DNA of 64,000 bases from contig CACWXY010000003.1 of assembly GCA_902764915.1 (NCBI GenBank), forward strand, positions 103,987 to 167,986. Reading direction: 5' to 3'. The notes under the pieces are model-generated. The model did not search any database and was not told the DNA's origin. It saw only the letters and a list, made by a program, of their open reading frames with translations. The position numbers were made by a program, and so were the translations under genes. Below are positions 9,062 through 18,780 of the stretch, in pieces; positions within the stretch are counted from its first letter, which is position 1, and each line of letters begins with the position of its first letter. This DNA comes from an uncultured Eubacteriales bacterium (lineage in GTDB: Bacteria > Bacillota > Clostridia > Christensenellales > Aristaeellaceae).

Positions 9062-9097
9062 ATTTTATCATATATTGTCCAACAAATGTCCAACAAC
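9062..9097 (-). promoter_or_regulatory. SARP-type activator box and promoter 2 (ABC importer)
   Basis: Read on the minus strand: TTGGACA, TTTG, TTGGACA, 8 bp, then TAAAAT as the -10, giving a leader of about 48 nt before the binding-protein ATG. The box ends three bases from the stop codon of the response-regulator gene that probably encodes its activator. Confidence 0.75.
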
Positions 9098-9099
9098 TA

Positions 9100-9912
9100 T
9101 CACAGAGGAGAACGGTTCTTCTGTCTGTGATCCAGATGTGCCTCTGTAAGGCTCGCCCACGAGTAATCGCTCATATATTCGCCATGATAGGCATTGATTG
9201 CCTGTGCATCGCCCCGAATAAAACGATAGAGATCACAGTCCACCTCATCAGGCACAATCCACATGTCACCTCCCTTTATCTGCAGAATCTGGGCAATTCC
9301 ATATTCTTCCAGTGTGCCCTTCAGGCTGCGTATCACCACATCCATCTGTTTCTGCATAGGGCGGTCATATGGTGCATCTTCCCACAGTGCCGTGAAAGCA
9401 CTCGCCCGCTTCACGCTCTGTCCTTCCCGATCAATCAGGTATGCCAGCAGTTCCTTCGATTTGGAGCGCTTAAATACAATTTTCCGTCCATCTACATAGA
9501 CTTCAAAACCACCAAAGGTATGTACTTCTATATGAGCAGGCTCTCTTTTCCGAATCCGGCCGGACAGCGCGTAACTGACTTCTGCTGCCAGCCGTTCCTT
9601 TTCCACAGGCTTGAGCAGATACCCCGTCGCATGCACGCTGAAGGCTTCCATCGCATACTGGGGATACCCTGTCAGGAATAGAATGGCCGTATCCGGATAC
9701 ATTTCCTTGATTTCCTTTGCCAGCATCAGACCATTCATGCCCGGCATATCAATATCAAGAAGCGCTATGTCCGGCTGATGGGTCTGCAGCCATTCCAGTA
9801 CCGCCCCTGAATTGGAGAATCCCTCCACATTCGTTATTTCAGACAATTCGCTGCACATGGACATTGTCAACTGCAAGATCAGCACCTCGTCGTCCACGCA
9901 AATGGCAGTCAA
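9100..9912 (-). CDS. Response regulator with SARP-type winged-helix output
   Basis: A 270-residue regulator. The receiver domain (1-120) has acidic pocket D7/D8, phospho-acceptor D53 in LLDIDMPGMNG, T81 and K101. Residues 130-235 form a SARP/OmpR-like winged helix beginning HTFGGFEVYVDG and containing FKRSKSKELLAYLIDREG, the usual signature of this output class in Clostridia. The start is TTG overlapping the kinase stop (TTGA), with GGAGGGG upstream, so kinase and regulator are translationally coupled. The tandem TTGGACA boxes, with SARP spacing, are its likely binding sites. Confidence 0.9.
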   Translation of the reverse strand: MTAICVDDEVLILQLTMSMCSELSEITNVEGFSNSGAVLEWLQTHQPDIALLDIDMPGMNGLMLAKEIKEMYPDTAILFLTGYPQYAMEAFSVHATGYLLKPVEKERLAAEVSYALSGRIRKREPAHIEVHTFGGFEVYVDGRKIVFKRSKSKELLAYLIDREGQSVKRASAFTALWEDAPYDRPMQKQMDVVIRSLKGTLEEYGIAQILQIKGGDMWIVPDEVDCDLYRFIRGDAQAINAYHGEYMSDYSWASLTEAHLDHRQKNRSPL

Positions 9913-11183
9913 GGCATGCTCCCCTCCTTTTCCGGAATCCGGATTGTCACCGTTGTGCCTTCACCGATCCGGCTCATCACCTGCAGTGTTCCACCGCACA
10001 TCTGTTCCACACGTTCTTTTACATTGGAAAGACCGATATGCGTACCCGCTCCGGCAATGCTGTCCGGATCAAACCCCTTTCCATTGTCGAGGATCTGAAT
10101 CTCATGATATCCATCCACTTTCCGTGTGCGGATAGTCACCTGCCCCTGCTTACGGATCCGGACACCGTGACGGATGGAGTTTTCCACCAGCGGCTGAATG
10201 CTGAGGGCCGGCAGCAGAAAGCTGCTGTCCGCAATGTCATAGGATACGGTAATATGCGGAAAACGGATCATTTCAATCTCCGCATAGATCCGTGTATGCT
10301 CCAGTTCCTTCTCAATCGGTATCAGGTTGGGCTGCGTCAGGGAATCCAGATTATGCCGAAGATACGTTCCAAACTTGGCCGTTGTCTCGAACGCCTTTTC
10401 CGGATCAATCCGGCACAGCGCCTGAATGGTAGACAGCGTATTATTCAAAAAGTGCGGCTGTATCTGGCTCATCATGATCTGTATGCGCTGCTCAGCGCGC
10501 AGTGACTCCTCATGCTGCCACACCAGCTGCAGATGCAGCCAGCTATAGTAGCCGACACAGGATATCACGACAGCCACTGTCAGGTATTCCTCTGGCTGAT
10601 AGACTTTATCCGAAATCAGATCCATTCCGCATCCGATCAGAATCAGAATCACCACAAACAGAGGAAGCAGCATTTCCCGTTTCCGATGATTCCGGGACTG
10701 GCATACTGTCACATACAGTAGCTCGGCCAAAAGCAGCAGGCTCACCACCAGACAGGTATTCTTCAACGGACCGCCATTGTAATGATTCGTTTCATCGATC
10801 CAGAAGCAAAGGTGGGAAAACAGAGCTGTCAAATGCACAGCCGTATTGCATCCGATCAGCACCCAGGTATGAACACGCCGCTTCGTTGGCTGTACGATCC
10901 ATAAGAACAGTGCCAGTATCAGAGGGCGTATGCAGTAGCCAAAAATGGCCACCATCGTCCGTGCTCGCATATGCGGTACACCCACCACCAGATGATATTC
11001 CACATAATTCTGAATTGCCAGAAGAAGCACCGTAGCAATCACAATCAGCATGACCTTCTTCTGGCGGCTGTTCAGGTAAGCATCAATACATACTGCAATG
11101 GTAAGACCGATCAGCTGTGCTGTCATGGGCATCAGCAGCTGAAAAAAAGCGGGATATGTTTTCAGCACTTCACTTATATCCAA
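9909..11183 (-). CDS. Membrane sensor histidine kinase, LytS/HisKA_5 type
   Basis: A 424-residue kinase. About seven helices fill residues 1-220 with little periplasmic sequence, so the signal may be sensed in the membrane or through a partner. The phospho-accepting histidine is H244 in QIQPHFLNNTLST. An ATPase domain follows with N-box LVENSIRHG, G1 box LDNGKGFDP and G2 box GLSNVKERV. The start is TTG with GAGGTGA upstream; the frame is closed by a TGA just before it. It forms an operon with the SARP-type regulator, which it presumably phosphorylates. Confidence 0.9.
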   Translation of the reverse strand: MDISEVLKTYPAFFQLLMPMTAQLIGLTIAVCIDAYLNSRQKKVMLIVIATVLLLAIQNYVEYHLVVGVPHMRARTMVAIFGYCIRPLILALFLWIVQPTKRRVHTWVLIGCNTAVHLTALFSHLCFWIDETNHYNGGPLKNTCLVVSLLLLAELLYVTVCQSRNHRKREMLLPLFVVILILIGCGMDLISDKVYQPEEYLTVAVVISCVGYYSWLHLQLVWQHEESLRAEQRIQIMMSQIQPHFLNNTLSTIQALCRIDPEKAFETTAKFGTYLRHNLDSLTQPNLIPIEKELEHTRIYAEIEMIRFPHITVSYDIADSSFLLPALSIQPLVENSIRHGVRIRKQGQVTIRTRKVDGYHEIQILDNGKGFDPDSIAGAGTHIGLSNVKERVEQMCGGTLQVMSRIGEGTTVTIRIPEKEGSMP

Positions 11184-11449
11184 GTCAGCATCACCTCATT
11201 TCTCCATTGATCCCTGTCGCATACCTGCAGCCGTCAGTGTTTTCCTTGCACCAAAGCAGCATAAAAATGACAGTGTCCATAAGTGTTTCGGCATTTTCTG
11301 CCGGGTGTGTTGCTTTCCTGCTCCATGGTTCCGTATGTATTATGGCATCTGCTCCGCAATATGACAAACGAAAGTGCCGTCCACTGACTGGTATCTTCTT
11401 GTTCGCCTGCCCTGCGACCATGGTTCCTGGCTAATGCCATGTGAAAGAA
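11184..11449. other. Intergenic region upstream of the histidine kinase
   Basis: Apart from the kinase ribosome site I see no gene, tandem TTGGACA box or convincing promoter here. The short frames on both strands do not look like proteins. Confidence 0.4.
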
Positions 11450-11487
11450 AGCCCGTCCTCTGCAGTTTTGCCTGCAGAGGACGGGCT
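11450..11487 (-). terminator. Rho-independent terminator of the GH2-GH3 operon
   Basis: A perfect 16-bp stem AGCCCGTCCTCTGCAG with a 6-nt loop is followed on the minus strand by a T-rich tract. It lies ten bases after the stop codon of the GH3 gene. Confidence 0.85.
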
Positions 11488-11496
11488 GTTCCGTGA

Positions 11497-13662
11497 CTAT
11501 TCGCCTCTTGTCAGTATGACATCTGCCTTTTCCGTGTCCCATACATTCCCACCAATGAAGATCTCGATCTGTCCATCGTCCACACAGAAATGCATATCCT
11601 GATCATAATAGCCCAGCATCTGGAAGGGAATTTCAAAGGACAGCCTCCGGCTTTCTCCGGGCTGAAGCGTAATCTTGGAAAATGCTGCCAGTTTCCGAAC
11701 GGGGCGCACTCGACGCGCCACGGGATCACGGAAATAGCACTGCACGATCTCATCGCCTGCCCAATCACCCGCATTATCCACGCTGATTTCAGCATGAATG
11801 CCGTCCTCTGTCTGCACAGCAGAGATGTCACTGTAATGGAAGCTTGTATAGCTCAGTCCGAATCCAAACGGGAACAGCGGCTCCACAGGGCTGTCCAGAT
11901 ACTTGCTGGTAAACTTGAACTTGCCAGCAGGCCGCCCTGTCATGATATGGTCATAATACAATGTCGGACACTGTCCGGTTGTAACAGGGAATCCAGCTGT
12001 CAGCTTGGCAGAAGGATTCACCCGCCCATAAAGCAGATCCAGAATCGCATTACCTGCTTCCACACCGGGATGCCAGGCCATCAGAATCGCATCGGCTGCC
12101 TCTACTACGGGCCCCAGGCACAGAGGACGCCCTGCGAACACAACGGCAATCACAGGTCTTCCGCTCTCCCTCAGACGTCGGAGCAGTGCCAGATCTGTCT
12201 CGTTCAGTTCCAGACGGGCACGACTGGCAGCTTCGCCGCTTTCTTCCTTATGCTCTCCAACTGCGCACAGAAAAACATCACATTCAGGGAGCATGTCTTC
12301 TGTGACTGGCACAAAGGCAATCGATGCCCCGTGCATAGCGTCTGAAAGGCTCACACAATCGCCCGGCTTCACAAAGCCAGCCCATGTTCCGCTCATCTCA
12401 TCACCGTCAAACGCCAGTTTGCCGGCAAGTCCCACACACATATGCTTTTCAAGCGGAAGTACGCCTTCATTCTTAAGCAGAACCATGGATTTCTGCGCAG
12501 CTTCCCTTGCCAGCGCACGATGCGCCGGTGTCAGCATGGCAGCACGCTCCTGCGCTGCACTGGATCGATAGGGATCATCAAACAGTCCCAGCGCAAACTT
12601 GAGCCGTAATACATGGCGTACGGCTTCGTCCAATGTCTCCACGCTGACTGCCCCATTCTCCACCAATGTTTTCAGGTTTTCCAGAAAACACCCGGATGTC
12701 ATATCCATATCCATTCCGGCATTCAGCGCCTGACGGGCAGCATCCTGGCGATCGGCAGCAATCCCGTGATTGATGCACTCCGCAATGGCATTCGCATCAC
12801 TGATCGTCATGCCTTCAAAGCCCCATCTCCTGCGCAGAATATCCGTCAGCAGCTTTCTGTTCACTGAACAGGGAACGCCGCTTATATCATTGAATGCCGG
12901 CATGACAGCCCACGCCCCGGCTTTCACGGCCCGCTCATAGGAAGGCAGATACTCCTCTTCCAGTCTCTGCGGAGACATATCTACCCGGTTGTAATCCCTT
13001 CCGCCCTCAGCGGCGCCATATGCCGCAAAATGCTTCACACAGGCAGCCAGTGCATCATGGCGGGTCAGATCTTCTGTCTGATAGCCTTTGACCTTGGCTT
13101 CGCCGTACAGACCGTTAAGCAGCGCTTCTTCCCCGGCGCTTTCTGCAATACGTCCCCATCGTGGATCCTTGCTTACATCCACCATAGGTGAAAACGTCAT
13201 ATGTATACCCGCACTGCTCGCTTCCTCAGCAGACATGCGTGCCGTGCGTTCCCACAACGCTGGCTCCCAGGCACAGGACTCGGCCAGAGGAATCGGCGTA
13301 ATCGTTCTGAAACCATGAATCACATCAAAACCGTTGAATACCGGAATTCCCAGGCGGCTTTCCTCGACAGCAATATGCTGCAGCCGATTCATTTCCTCAG
13401 CACTGGTAATCCCGATATAGGAGCCGATGCGTCCGGCACGCAGATCCTCCTCCTGCCAGTCACGCTTGCTCTCACTGAGCAGTTTATGGGCTTCCTCTCG
13501 TGTCATGCGCCCGTCCTCTACCATGGTAAAGATATCCCCGATCGTCATATCAAAGGCGCCTACCAGAGACCCGCCGGCCTGATGCAGCTGACCTGCCTTT
13601 TCCTCCAGTGTCATCCGGCTCAACAGCGCATCAATACGTTGCTCAATCTTCACATCCTTCAT
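11497..13662 (-). CDS. Glycoside hydrolase family 3 beta-glucosidase-like enzyme
   Basis: About 721 residues with no signal peptide, so cytoplasmic. Family 3 features: MTLEEKAGQL at the start, KHFAAYGAAEGGRDYN, and MTISDANAI, where D is the expected nucleophile. The second domain and a C-terminal fibronectin-type domain (LFPFGFGLSYTSF onward) follow. I placed the start at the ATG at 13662, after AAGGAAGG; an ATG at 13683 after GAGGTG is an equal alternative. It follows the GH2 gene, so both probably trim the same imported oligosaccharide. The exact sugar cannot be read from sequence. Confidence 0.92.
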   Translation of the reverse strand: MKDVKIEQRIDALLSRMTLEEKAGQLHQAGGSLVGAFDMTIGDIFTMVEDGRMTREEAHKLLSESKRDWQEEDLRAGRIGSYIGITSAEEMNRLQHIAVEESRLGIPVFNGFDVIHGFRTITPIPLAESCAWEPALWERTARMSAEEASSAGIHMTFSPMVDVSKDPRWGRIAESAGEEALLNGLYGEAKVKGYQTEDLTRHDALAACVKHFAAYGAAEGGRDYNRVDMSPQRLEEEYLPSYERAVKAGAWAVMPAFNDISGVPCSVNRKLLTDILRRRWGFEGMTISDANAIAECINHGIAADRQDAARQALNAGMDMDMTSGCFLENLKTLVENGAVSVETLDEAVRHVLRLKFALGLFDDPYRSSAAQERAAMLTPAHRALAREAAQKSMVLLKNEGVLPLEKHMCVGLAGKLAFDGDEMSGTWAGFVKPGDCVSLSDAMHGASIAFVPVTEDMLPECDVFLCAVGEHKEESGEAASRARLELNETDLALLRRLRESGRPVIAVVFAGRPLCLGPVVEAADAILMAWHPGVEAGNAILDLLYGRVNPSAKLTAGFPVTTGQCPTLYYDHIMTGRPAGKFKFTSKYLDSPVEPLFPFGFGLSYTSFHYSDISAVQTEDGIHAEISVDNAGDWAGDEIVQCYFRDPVARRVRPVRKLAAFSKITLQPGESRRLSFEIPFQMLGYYDQDMHFCVDDGQIEIFIGGNVWDTEKADVILTRGE

Positions 13663-13698
13663 GTTCCCGGCCTTCCTTTCCATCCTTGTCACCTCAGA

Positions 13699-13737
13699 CA
13701 GCCTGCACCCCTCCCTGCCGGGAAAAGATGCAGGCTG
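13699..13737. repeat. Inverted repeat between GH2 and GH3 genes
   Basis: CAGCCTGCA and its exact complement flank a 21-base loop just after the GH2 stop codon. There is no T-run, so it is more likely an mRNA-stability or attenuation hairpin than a terminator. Confidence 0.4.
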
Positions 13738-13746
13738 CCCTCTGCA

Positions 13747-16263
13747 TTAATTGCATTTCCTCACAGGCAGTACAATTTCGACACTGTCAAGACCTTCTCC
13801 GGATACCCGCAGACAGGCCTCGCCTTCTTCATAGCCAGAACGCAGTACTGCGACAGCTTTTCCCAGATAACTGGTAAACCGGCCAGCAGTGTAGTTCTCG
13901 TCCGTAATCGGATTTCCGCTGCCAAACCCCTGAAGAACAGCCGCCCCGGTTACTTCCGCAGTCAGGATGATGTCCGCATCCGGCACAGTAAGCCCGTTCT
14001 CATCCACCAGCTCCGCCTGTACATAGGCAAGCGATTCTCCGTCGGCCACAAGACTCTCCATCTCTGCGGTCAGGCGAAGCCTGCAGGGCTTCTGCGTCGT
14101 CTGCAGTGCCGTACGTGAGACCTCTCTGCCCTCTGAAAAACTCACCGCTTCCAATGTTCCCGGCTGATACACAGTCTCAAAGAGGAACGTCTCCGGCATG
14201 TCATGGACCAGCGCCTCGCCGCTCTTTTTCCGGTTCTGCCGCTGTCCGTTGATCCACAGTTCCACTTCCTGTGCGCGGCTGAATACGGCAATCCTTACCG
14301 GCTTTCCCTCCTGCCCTTTCCAGTTCCAGCTAGCCCAGACTCCCGGGAATCCCCAGTTGGACAGGGTTTCCACCTTGTCATAAGTGGACGGATCATAGGA
14401 AAACACAGCTGTCTCAGAGCTTCCCCATACGATACGGCGGTATACTCCCTGCGGACGCAGACCGCCAGTCACATCAAAGTCTGCATCATTGGCCGTACGC
14501 CAGGGATACGGTGAGCCTGTACCCCAGGGATTCCCGATCCGTGGATCTCCGGGATCATAGAAACTGGCCTTTCCAATGCCCGCCTCACCGATATAATCCC
14601 AGGCAGTCCAGGTAAAGTCCCCGATGATCCATGGTGTCTTTTCAATCACAGGCCAATGCATGCCAATCTCTTTGGGGAAATTTTCGCTGCCTAGAATCAC
14701 GCGTTCAGGGAACATGGCGTGGTCCTGCGCGTATTTGCTTTCCAGATAGTTATAGCCCACAATATCCAATCCGTTAGCAAAGGCTTCAGTATATGTCTCC
14801 CACAGCAGATCCTTTTCTCCGCCCAGATCTGCATTCTGCAGCCCGCCTTCCTTAGCTTCATCCTGCCACTTGCGCATCTGCTCATCCTGCATTTCATCAT
14901 CCAGTCCATTCCAGAAAGAACAGATGGCATTGGATACAGGACGGCTGGGATCGAGCCGTCGGATAGCTTCTGCAAGTCTTGTCGCCCAGACATAACCATC
15001 ATTCAGTCCTGCGCGCTCGGTAATCTCATTGCCCGTCGACCAGAGAATCACGCAGGGATGGCAGCGGTCGCGCTTCACAAAGGCAGACAGGTCCTTTTCC
15101 CAGTCCGTGTCAAAGAACTGGTTATAATCTCCGGGCTGTTTTCCCATGCCCCAGACATCGAAAGCCTCATCAAACACGTACATGCCCAGCCGATCACAGG
15201 CCTCGATCAGCGCAGAAGAGGGCGGATTATGTGTTGTCCGAATCGCGTTGTATCCTATTTCCTTCAACTTCCGGATCTTTCTCGCTTCCACATCATACAG
15301 ACTGACAGCACCGATAGGTCCGTTGTCGTGGTGCAGGCATCCTCCCTTCAGCTTCGTTTCCTGTCCGTTAATGAGAAGCCCGTGCTTTACATCCGCGGTC
15401 ACAGTACGGATGCCGAACAGTACATGCTCCTCATCCTCTGTAGGATGGTCTGACAGAATCATATGCGTTTTGTAAATACCGATGTTCCTGACACGTGTCT
15501 TAAGAATATACAGTTCAGGAGATTCCGCACTCCACAGAAGCGGATTATCGACTGTCAGTGTCATATAGGCACGGCCTTCCCCCATCGCCGGGATCTGTGT
15601 CACGGTTTTTCGGCATGTCACAGTCTCTCCGCTGTCCTCCCGGATCAGCGCAAAGGAGACTTCCGCCAGACAATTCTCCCGCATCTCATTTCGAATCTCC
15701 GCTGACACAGCCAGATACGCTGTCTGCGCCTTCCCGTCTTTGTCATACTCAATGCGCCTGGTCTGCGCGGAAAGCCCACCGAAAGACACATGCAGAAGCG
15801 GGCCATGCACCAGCTGTACGTCTCGGAACAGTCCCGCTCCAGAATACCAGCGCGAATTCGGCTGCATGCTGGGATTCACAGTGATGACAAAACGATTGGT
15901 TTTCCCCGGATACACAAGACGCGTGATGTCGGCCTCAAACGGCGCATAACCATAATGCTGCAGCGCAGCTCTGCTGCCATTGACTTCGATGGTAGCATTC
16001 ATCATGGCGCCGTCCAGCCGCAGGGCAATATATTCGCCTTCCCATTCTCTGGGAATCTCCATTTCCTTCACATAATGCGCCACTCCGGCATTATAGTATC
16101 CGCTGGCATGCGCAGACGGCGCCTGCGCATACACCTCACCTGCAATCATGTAATCGTGAGGCAAGTTCACAAGGCTATCGCCGAACTCCCGGCTTATACG
16201 CTTACCCACTTCCAGCTGTCCCAAAGCAAAATACCAGTCCCGATGTATCTTCATTCCCCGCAT
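13747..16263 (-). CDS. Glycoside hydrolase family 2 (beta-galactosidase-like)
   Basis: An 838-residue cytoplasmic enzyme in family 2 order. The N-terminal sugar-binding jelly roll (NLPHDYMIAGE, ASGYYNAGVAHYVK, SRWYSGAGLFRDV) is followed by an immunoglobulin-like domain. The TIM barrel then has acid/base Glu in WSTGNEITER and probable nucleophile Glu in VILGSENFPKEIG, followed by C-terminal Ig-like domains. The ATG at 16263 uses an AGGAGAG site that overlaps the stop codon of the decayed GH78 gene upstream, so the two were once translationally coupled. It heads the surviving GH2-GH3 pair. Beta-galactosidase is the default guess; related enzymes act on glucuronides and other sugars. Confidence 0.92.
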   Translation of the reverse strand: MRGMKIHRDWYFALGQLEVGKRISREFGDSLVNLPHDYMIAGEVYAQAPSAHASGYYNAGVAHYVKEMEIPREWEGEYIALRLDGAMMNATIEVNGSRAALQHYGYAPFEADITRLVYPGKTNRFVITVNPSMQPNSRWYSGAGLFRDVQLVHGPLLHVSFGGLSAQTRRIEYDKDGKAQTAYLAVSAEIRNEMRENCLAEVSFALIREDSGETVTCRKTVTQIPAMGEGRAYMTLTVDNPLLWSAESPELYILKTRVRNIGIYKTHMILSDHPTEDEEHVLFGIRTVTADVKHGLLINGQETKLKGGCLHHDNGPIGAVSLYDVEARKIRKLKEIGYNAIRTTHNPPSSALIEACDRLGMYVFDEAFDVWGMGKQPGDYNQFFDTDWEKDLSAFVKRDRCHPCVILWSTGNEITERAGLNDGYVWATRLAEAIRRLDPSRPVSNAICSFWNGLDDEMQDEQMRKWQDEAKEGGLQNADLGGEKDLLWETYTEAFANGLDIVGYNYLESKYAQDHAMFPERVILGSENFPKEIGMHWPVIEKTPWIIGDFTWTAWDYIGEAGIGKASFYDPGDPRIGNPWGTGSPYPWRTANDADFDVTGGLRPQGVYRRIVWGSSETAVFSYDPSTYDKVETLSNWGFPGVWASWNWKGQEGKPVRIAVFSRAQEVELWINGQRQNRKKSGEALVHDMPETFLFETVYQPGTLEAVSFSEGREVSRTALQTTQKPCRLRLTAEMESLVADGESLAYVQAELVDENGLTVPDADIILTAEVTGAAVLQGFGSGNPITDENYTAGRFTSYLGKAVAVLRSGYEEGEACLRVSGEGLDSVEIVLPVRKCN

Positions 16264-16276
16264 GATTTCACTCTCC

Positions 16277-17110
16277 TCATCTTTCTGTCCAGAACGTGTA
16301 CCGTCCTGGCGCTACATTCCATGTTGTCCCGCCAAGGCATGCCGTCGTCTTAACCGGTGTAACCACTTCATAATGCACACCAGTGTCTTCATGTTTCCAC
16401 AGAGCGCTGACCACACCATGGCGGGTATCCAGTCTGGCTGCAGCCTGCCCCTGTATCTCGTCACTTTCCTGCCAAAATTGATCGCCGTTTTCCCTTTTTT
16501 TGGTGGGGTATGAACGCCTGCCTTGCCGCCAAATGCTCCGTCTCACGATTCAGTTCTCTTTCCTGAGGAATCCGGGATTTCCTTGGACCATGAAAGCAGT
16601 CCGCCTCATGCATATTTTCTGCCTTTATGCGCACTTCATTCCGCTCTCCATCATAGATTTCGCTGAACCGGGTTCTCTGACCACCACCAGACCCTGTCTG
16701 TAGAAATCATTGCCTCCGTTCCATCTGTAAAATACAGCTGTATACCTGCAAGAAGACCACAGAGTTTCTGGACCCGCCGCTCCATGTCTTTGAAGTCAAC
16801 CAGTCAGGCATGGACGAGCAGGACCATTCTCGGCCTATGGTTATACGGAGCACGCTGTTTTCCTGCAGGAGATCGGTAATGCCATACCTTTGTACCTGCA
16901 GACAACAGCCATAGTTTGTCCAGCCGGGAGAAAGCACGCCGCTCCCGATTCTATGACCATTGAGTTCAGCGGCATACACCCCCAGCGCTGTAATCAGGGT
17001 TTCCACGCTCTCTATCGTCTTTTGCACGGAATAGGCGCAGAAAAATACTGCGCATGCATCTCCCGTTTTTTCTGTGACGGCAATCCACTGGCCTTTCTGG
17101 ATCGCTAAAG
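16277..17110 (-). pseudogene. Decayed GH78 alpha-L-rhamnosidase (internal deletion, frameshifts)
   Basis: The N-terminal third survives in pieces. IQKGQWIAV comes first, then LGVYAAELNGHRIGSGVLSP and GWTNYGCCLQVQRYGITDLL, followed by GIQLYFTDG and a frame change before SEIYDGE. These are the standard N-terminal motifs of bacterial rhamnosidases. The sequence then jumps to the C-terminal end (VHYEVVTPVKTTA, GRYTFW). The whole catalytic barrel is gone and the reading frame changes several times. The remnant stop codon TGA is part of the GH2 ribosome site. It was probably the first gene of a GH78-GH2-GH3 operon. Confidence 0.78.
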
Positions 17111-17578
17111 TACAATTTCACCCCCTTGTTTATGGCGCCGCGAACGCAAAAAAATGGTTTATCCCAGCAGTCCATGTGCATTCCCCTCAGCAACTGATTC
17201 GCGTACTTCTCCTCCGATCTGAAGAATACGGCCTGTGTAAAGCCATTCTGTGTCTGCTCCTGCCTGATGTTTTAAGGAAAACTCTGTTTCACGGTTCCTA
17301 TGAATCATTCGATGCGTTCCTTTCTGTTTCACAGAGCGCAGGGGGATAAAGAAGAGAATCCTATGGACACGATACCCGTATTGTATCGCACCTCCCTTTC
17401 TATTTCCATGGCTGTCGGCAAACCATGTCCGATGTCCCGAGTTTTTTTGGCCTGGGGATTTGTGTGAATCACATTTATCGTTTATGATATCTACACGCAC
17501 CTAGTGCGCCGTGTCGATTCATATGGGATGAGAAACCATGGGCCCGAACAGAAAGAATCATTGAGGAGGATCCGTACC
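17111..17578. other. Upstream region of the KDG kinase gene
   Basis: No gene is supported. The minus-strand frame from 17500 to 17159 shows no family features. The region holds the kdgK ribosome site (GAGGAGGA, eight bases before the ATG) and the candidate operator/promoter described separately. Confidence 0.4.
17463..17488 (+). promoter_or_regulatory. Candidate operator and promoter of the KDG kinase gene
   Basis: A perfect palindrome TGTGAATCACA (17463-17473) ends nine bases before TATGAT (17483-17488), a possible -10. The palindrome would overlap the -35 position, as for a repressor or a class II activator. The start codon is about 90 bp downstream. Confidence 0.35.
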
Positions 17579-18679
17579 ATGCTGAACCTGAATCTGAAAC
17601 CTGCCAACGAATGCCGCTATGACGCCGTGTCATTGGGTGAAATCATGCTCCGCCTTGACCCCGGCGAGGGCCGTATCCGCACTGCCCGGGAATTCAAGGC
17701 CTGGGAAGGCGGTGGCGAGTACAATGTTGTGCGTGGTCTGCACAAATGCTTTGGACTTCGCACTGGCGTAATCACTGCGTTTGCTGATAATGAGGTCGGT
17801 AAACTGCTGAAAGACCTGATCGAGCAGGGTGGTGTGGACACCAGCCTGATCTACTGGAAAAAGACGGACGGAATCGGTCGTGTCTGCCGCAACGGTCTGA
17901 ACTTCACCGAGCGCGGTTTCGGCATTCGGGGCGCCGTCGGCTGTTCTGACCGCGCCAACACCGCCATTTCCCAGGCAAAGCCGGAAGACTTCGACTTTGA
18001 GCATATTTTCGGTGAACTGGGCGTTCGCTGGCTGCATACAGGCGGCATCTACGCCGCATTGTCCGAACAGAGCTGTGAGACCGTGATTGCAGCCTGCAAG
18101 ACCGCCAAGAAGTATGGTACCCTGATCTCCTATGACCTGAACTATCGCCCCTCCATGTGGTCCGCTATCGGCGGTCTGGAAAAGGCCCGTGAAGTCAATA
18201 AGGAAGTTGCCAAGTATGTAGACGTCATGATCGGCAATGAAGAAGACTTCACTGCCTGCCTGGGACTGCAGGTGGAAGGCAATGACGAAAACCTGAAGGA
18301 ACTGAACCTGGACGGATACTACAAGATGATCGCGGAAGCGGCCCGTCAGTATCCCAACTTCAAGGCGATCGCAACCACTCTGCGCACTGTTAAGACCGCT
18401 ACCGTCAATGACTGGAAAGCCATTTGCTGGGCAGATGGTACCGTACATATGTCCAAAGCCTATGATGGTCTGGAAATCCTTGACCGCGTAGGCGGCGGCG
18501 ACTCCTTCGCTTCCGGCCTTGTCTACGGCCTCATGACCACCGGCGATCCCGAACTGGCTGTCAACTATGGAGCGGCTCATGGTGCGCTTGCCATGACAAC
18601 CCCCGGCGATACTTCCATGGCCAGCAAGGAAGAAGTTGAATCCATTATGAAGAACGGCAGTGCCCGCGTAAAGCGCTGA
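17579..18679 (+). CDS. kdgK: 2-keto-3-deoxygluconate kinase, PfkB family
   Basis: A 366-residue sugar kinase that should phosphorylate KDG to KDPG in sugar-acid breakdown. PfkB features are the N-terminal SLGEIMLRLDPGEG, the GGGEYNVV substrate region, and the anion-hole and catalytic motif DRVGGGDSFASGL near residue 297. The long GxxxxR lid and the NEEDF motif fit KDG-kinase-like members of the family. I chose the ATG at 17579 because GAGGAGGA lies eight bases upstream. It stands alone on the plus strand beside glycosidase genes, which suggests use of uronate- or rhamnose-containing plant material. Fructokinase activity cannot be excluded. Confidence 0.85.
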   Translation: MLNLNLKPANECRYDAVSLGEIMLRLDPGEGRIRTAREFKAWEGGGEYNVVRGLHKCFGLRTGVITAFADNEVGKLLKDLIEQGGVDTSLIYWKKTDGIGRVCRNGLNFTERGFGIRGAVGCSDRANTAISQAKPEDFDFEHIFGELGVRWLHTGGIYAALSEQSCETVIAACKTAKKYGTLISYDLNYRPSMWSAIGGLEKAREVNKEVAKYVDVMIGNEEDFTACLGLQVEGNDENLKELNLDGYYKMIAEAARQYPNFKAIATTLRTVKTATVNDWKAICWADGTVHMSKAYDGLEILDRVGGGDSFASGLVYGLMTTGDPELAVNYGAAHGALAMTTPGDTSMASKEEVESIMKNGSARVKR

Positions 18680-18722
18680 GAACCGGATACACTGCTCAGC
18701 AGTTCTTACAGATCCTGCCAGC

Positions 18723-18763
18723 AAAAGCGGCTCACTTCCCACTCCCGGAAGTGAGCCGCTTTT
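18723..18763. terminator. Bidirectional terminator between kdgK and the PreA-like gene
   Basis: A perfect 17-bp stem (AAAAGCGGCTCACTTCC and its complement) with a 7-nt loop has A-run and T-run edges, so it can serve both convergent genes. Confidence 0.88.
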
Positions 18764-18780
18764 ACGATATGTAGCAGGCA

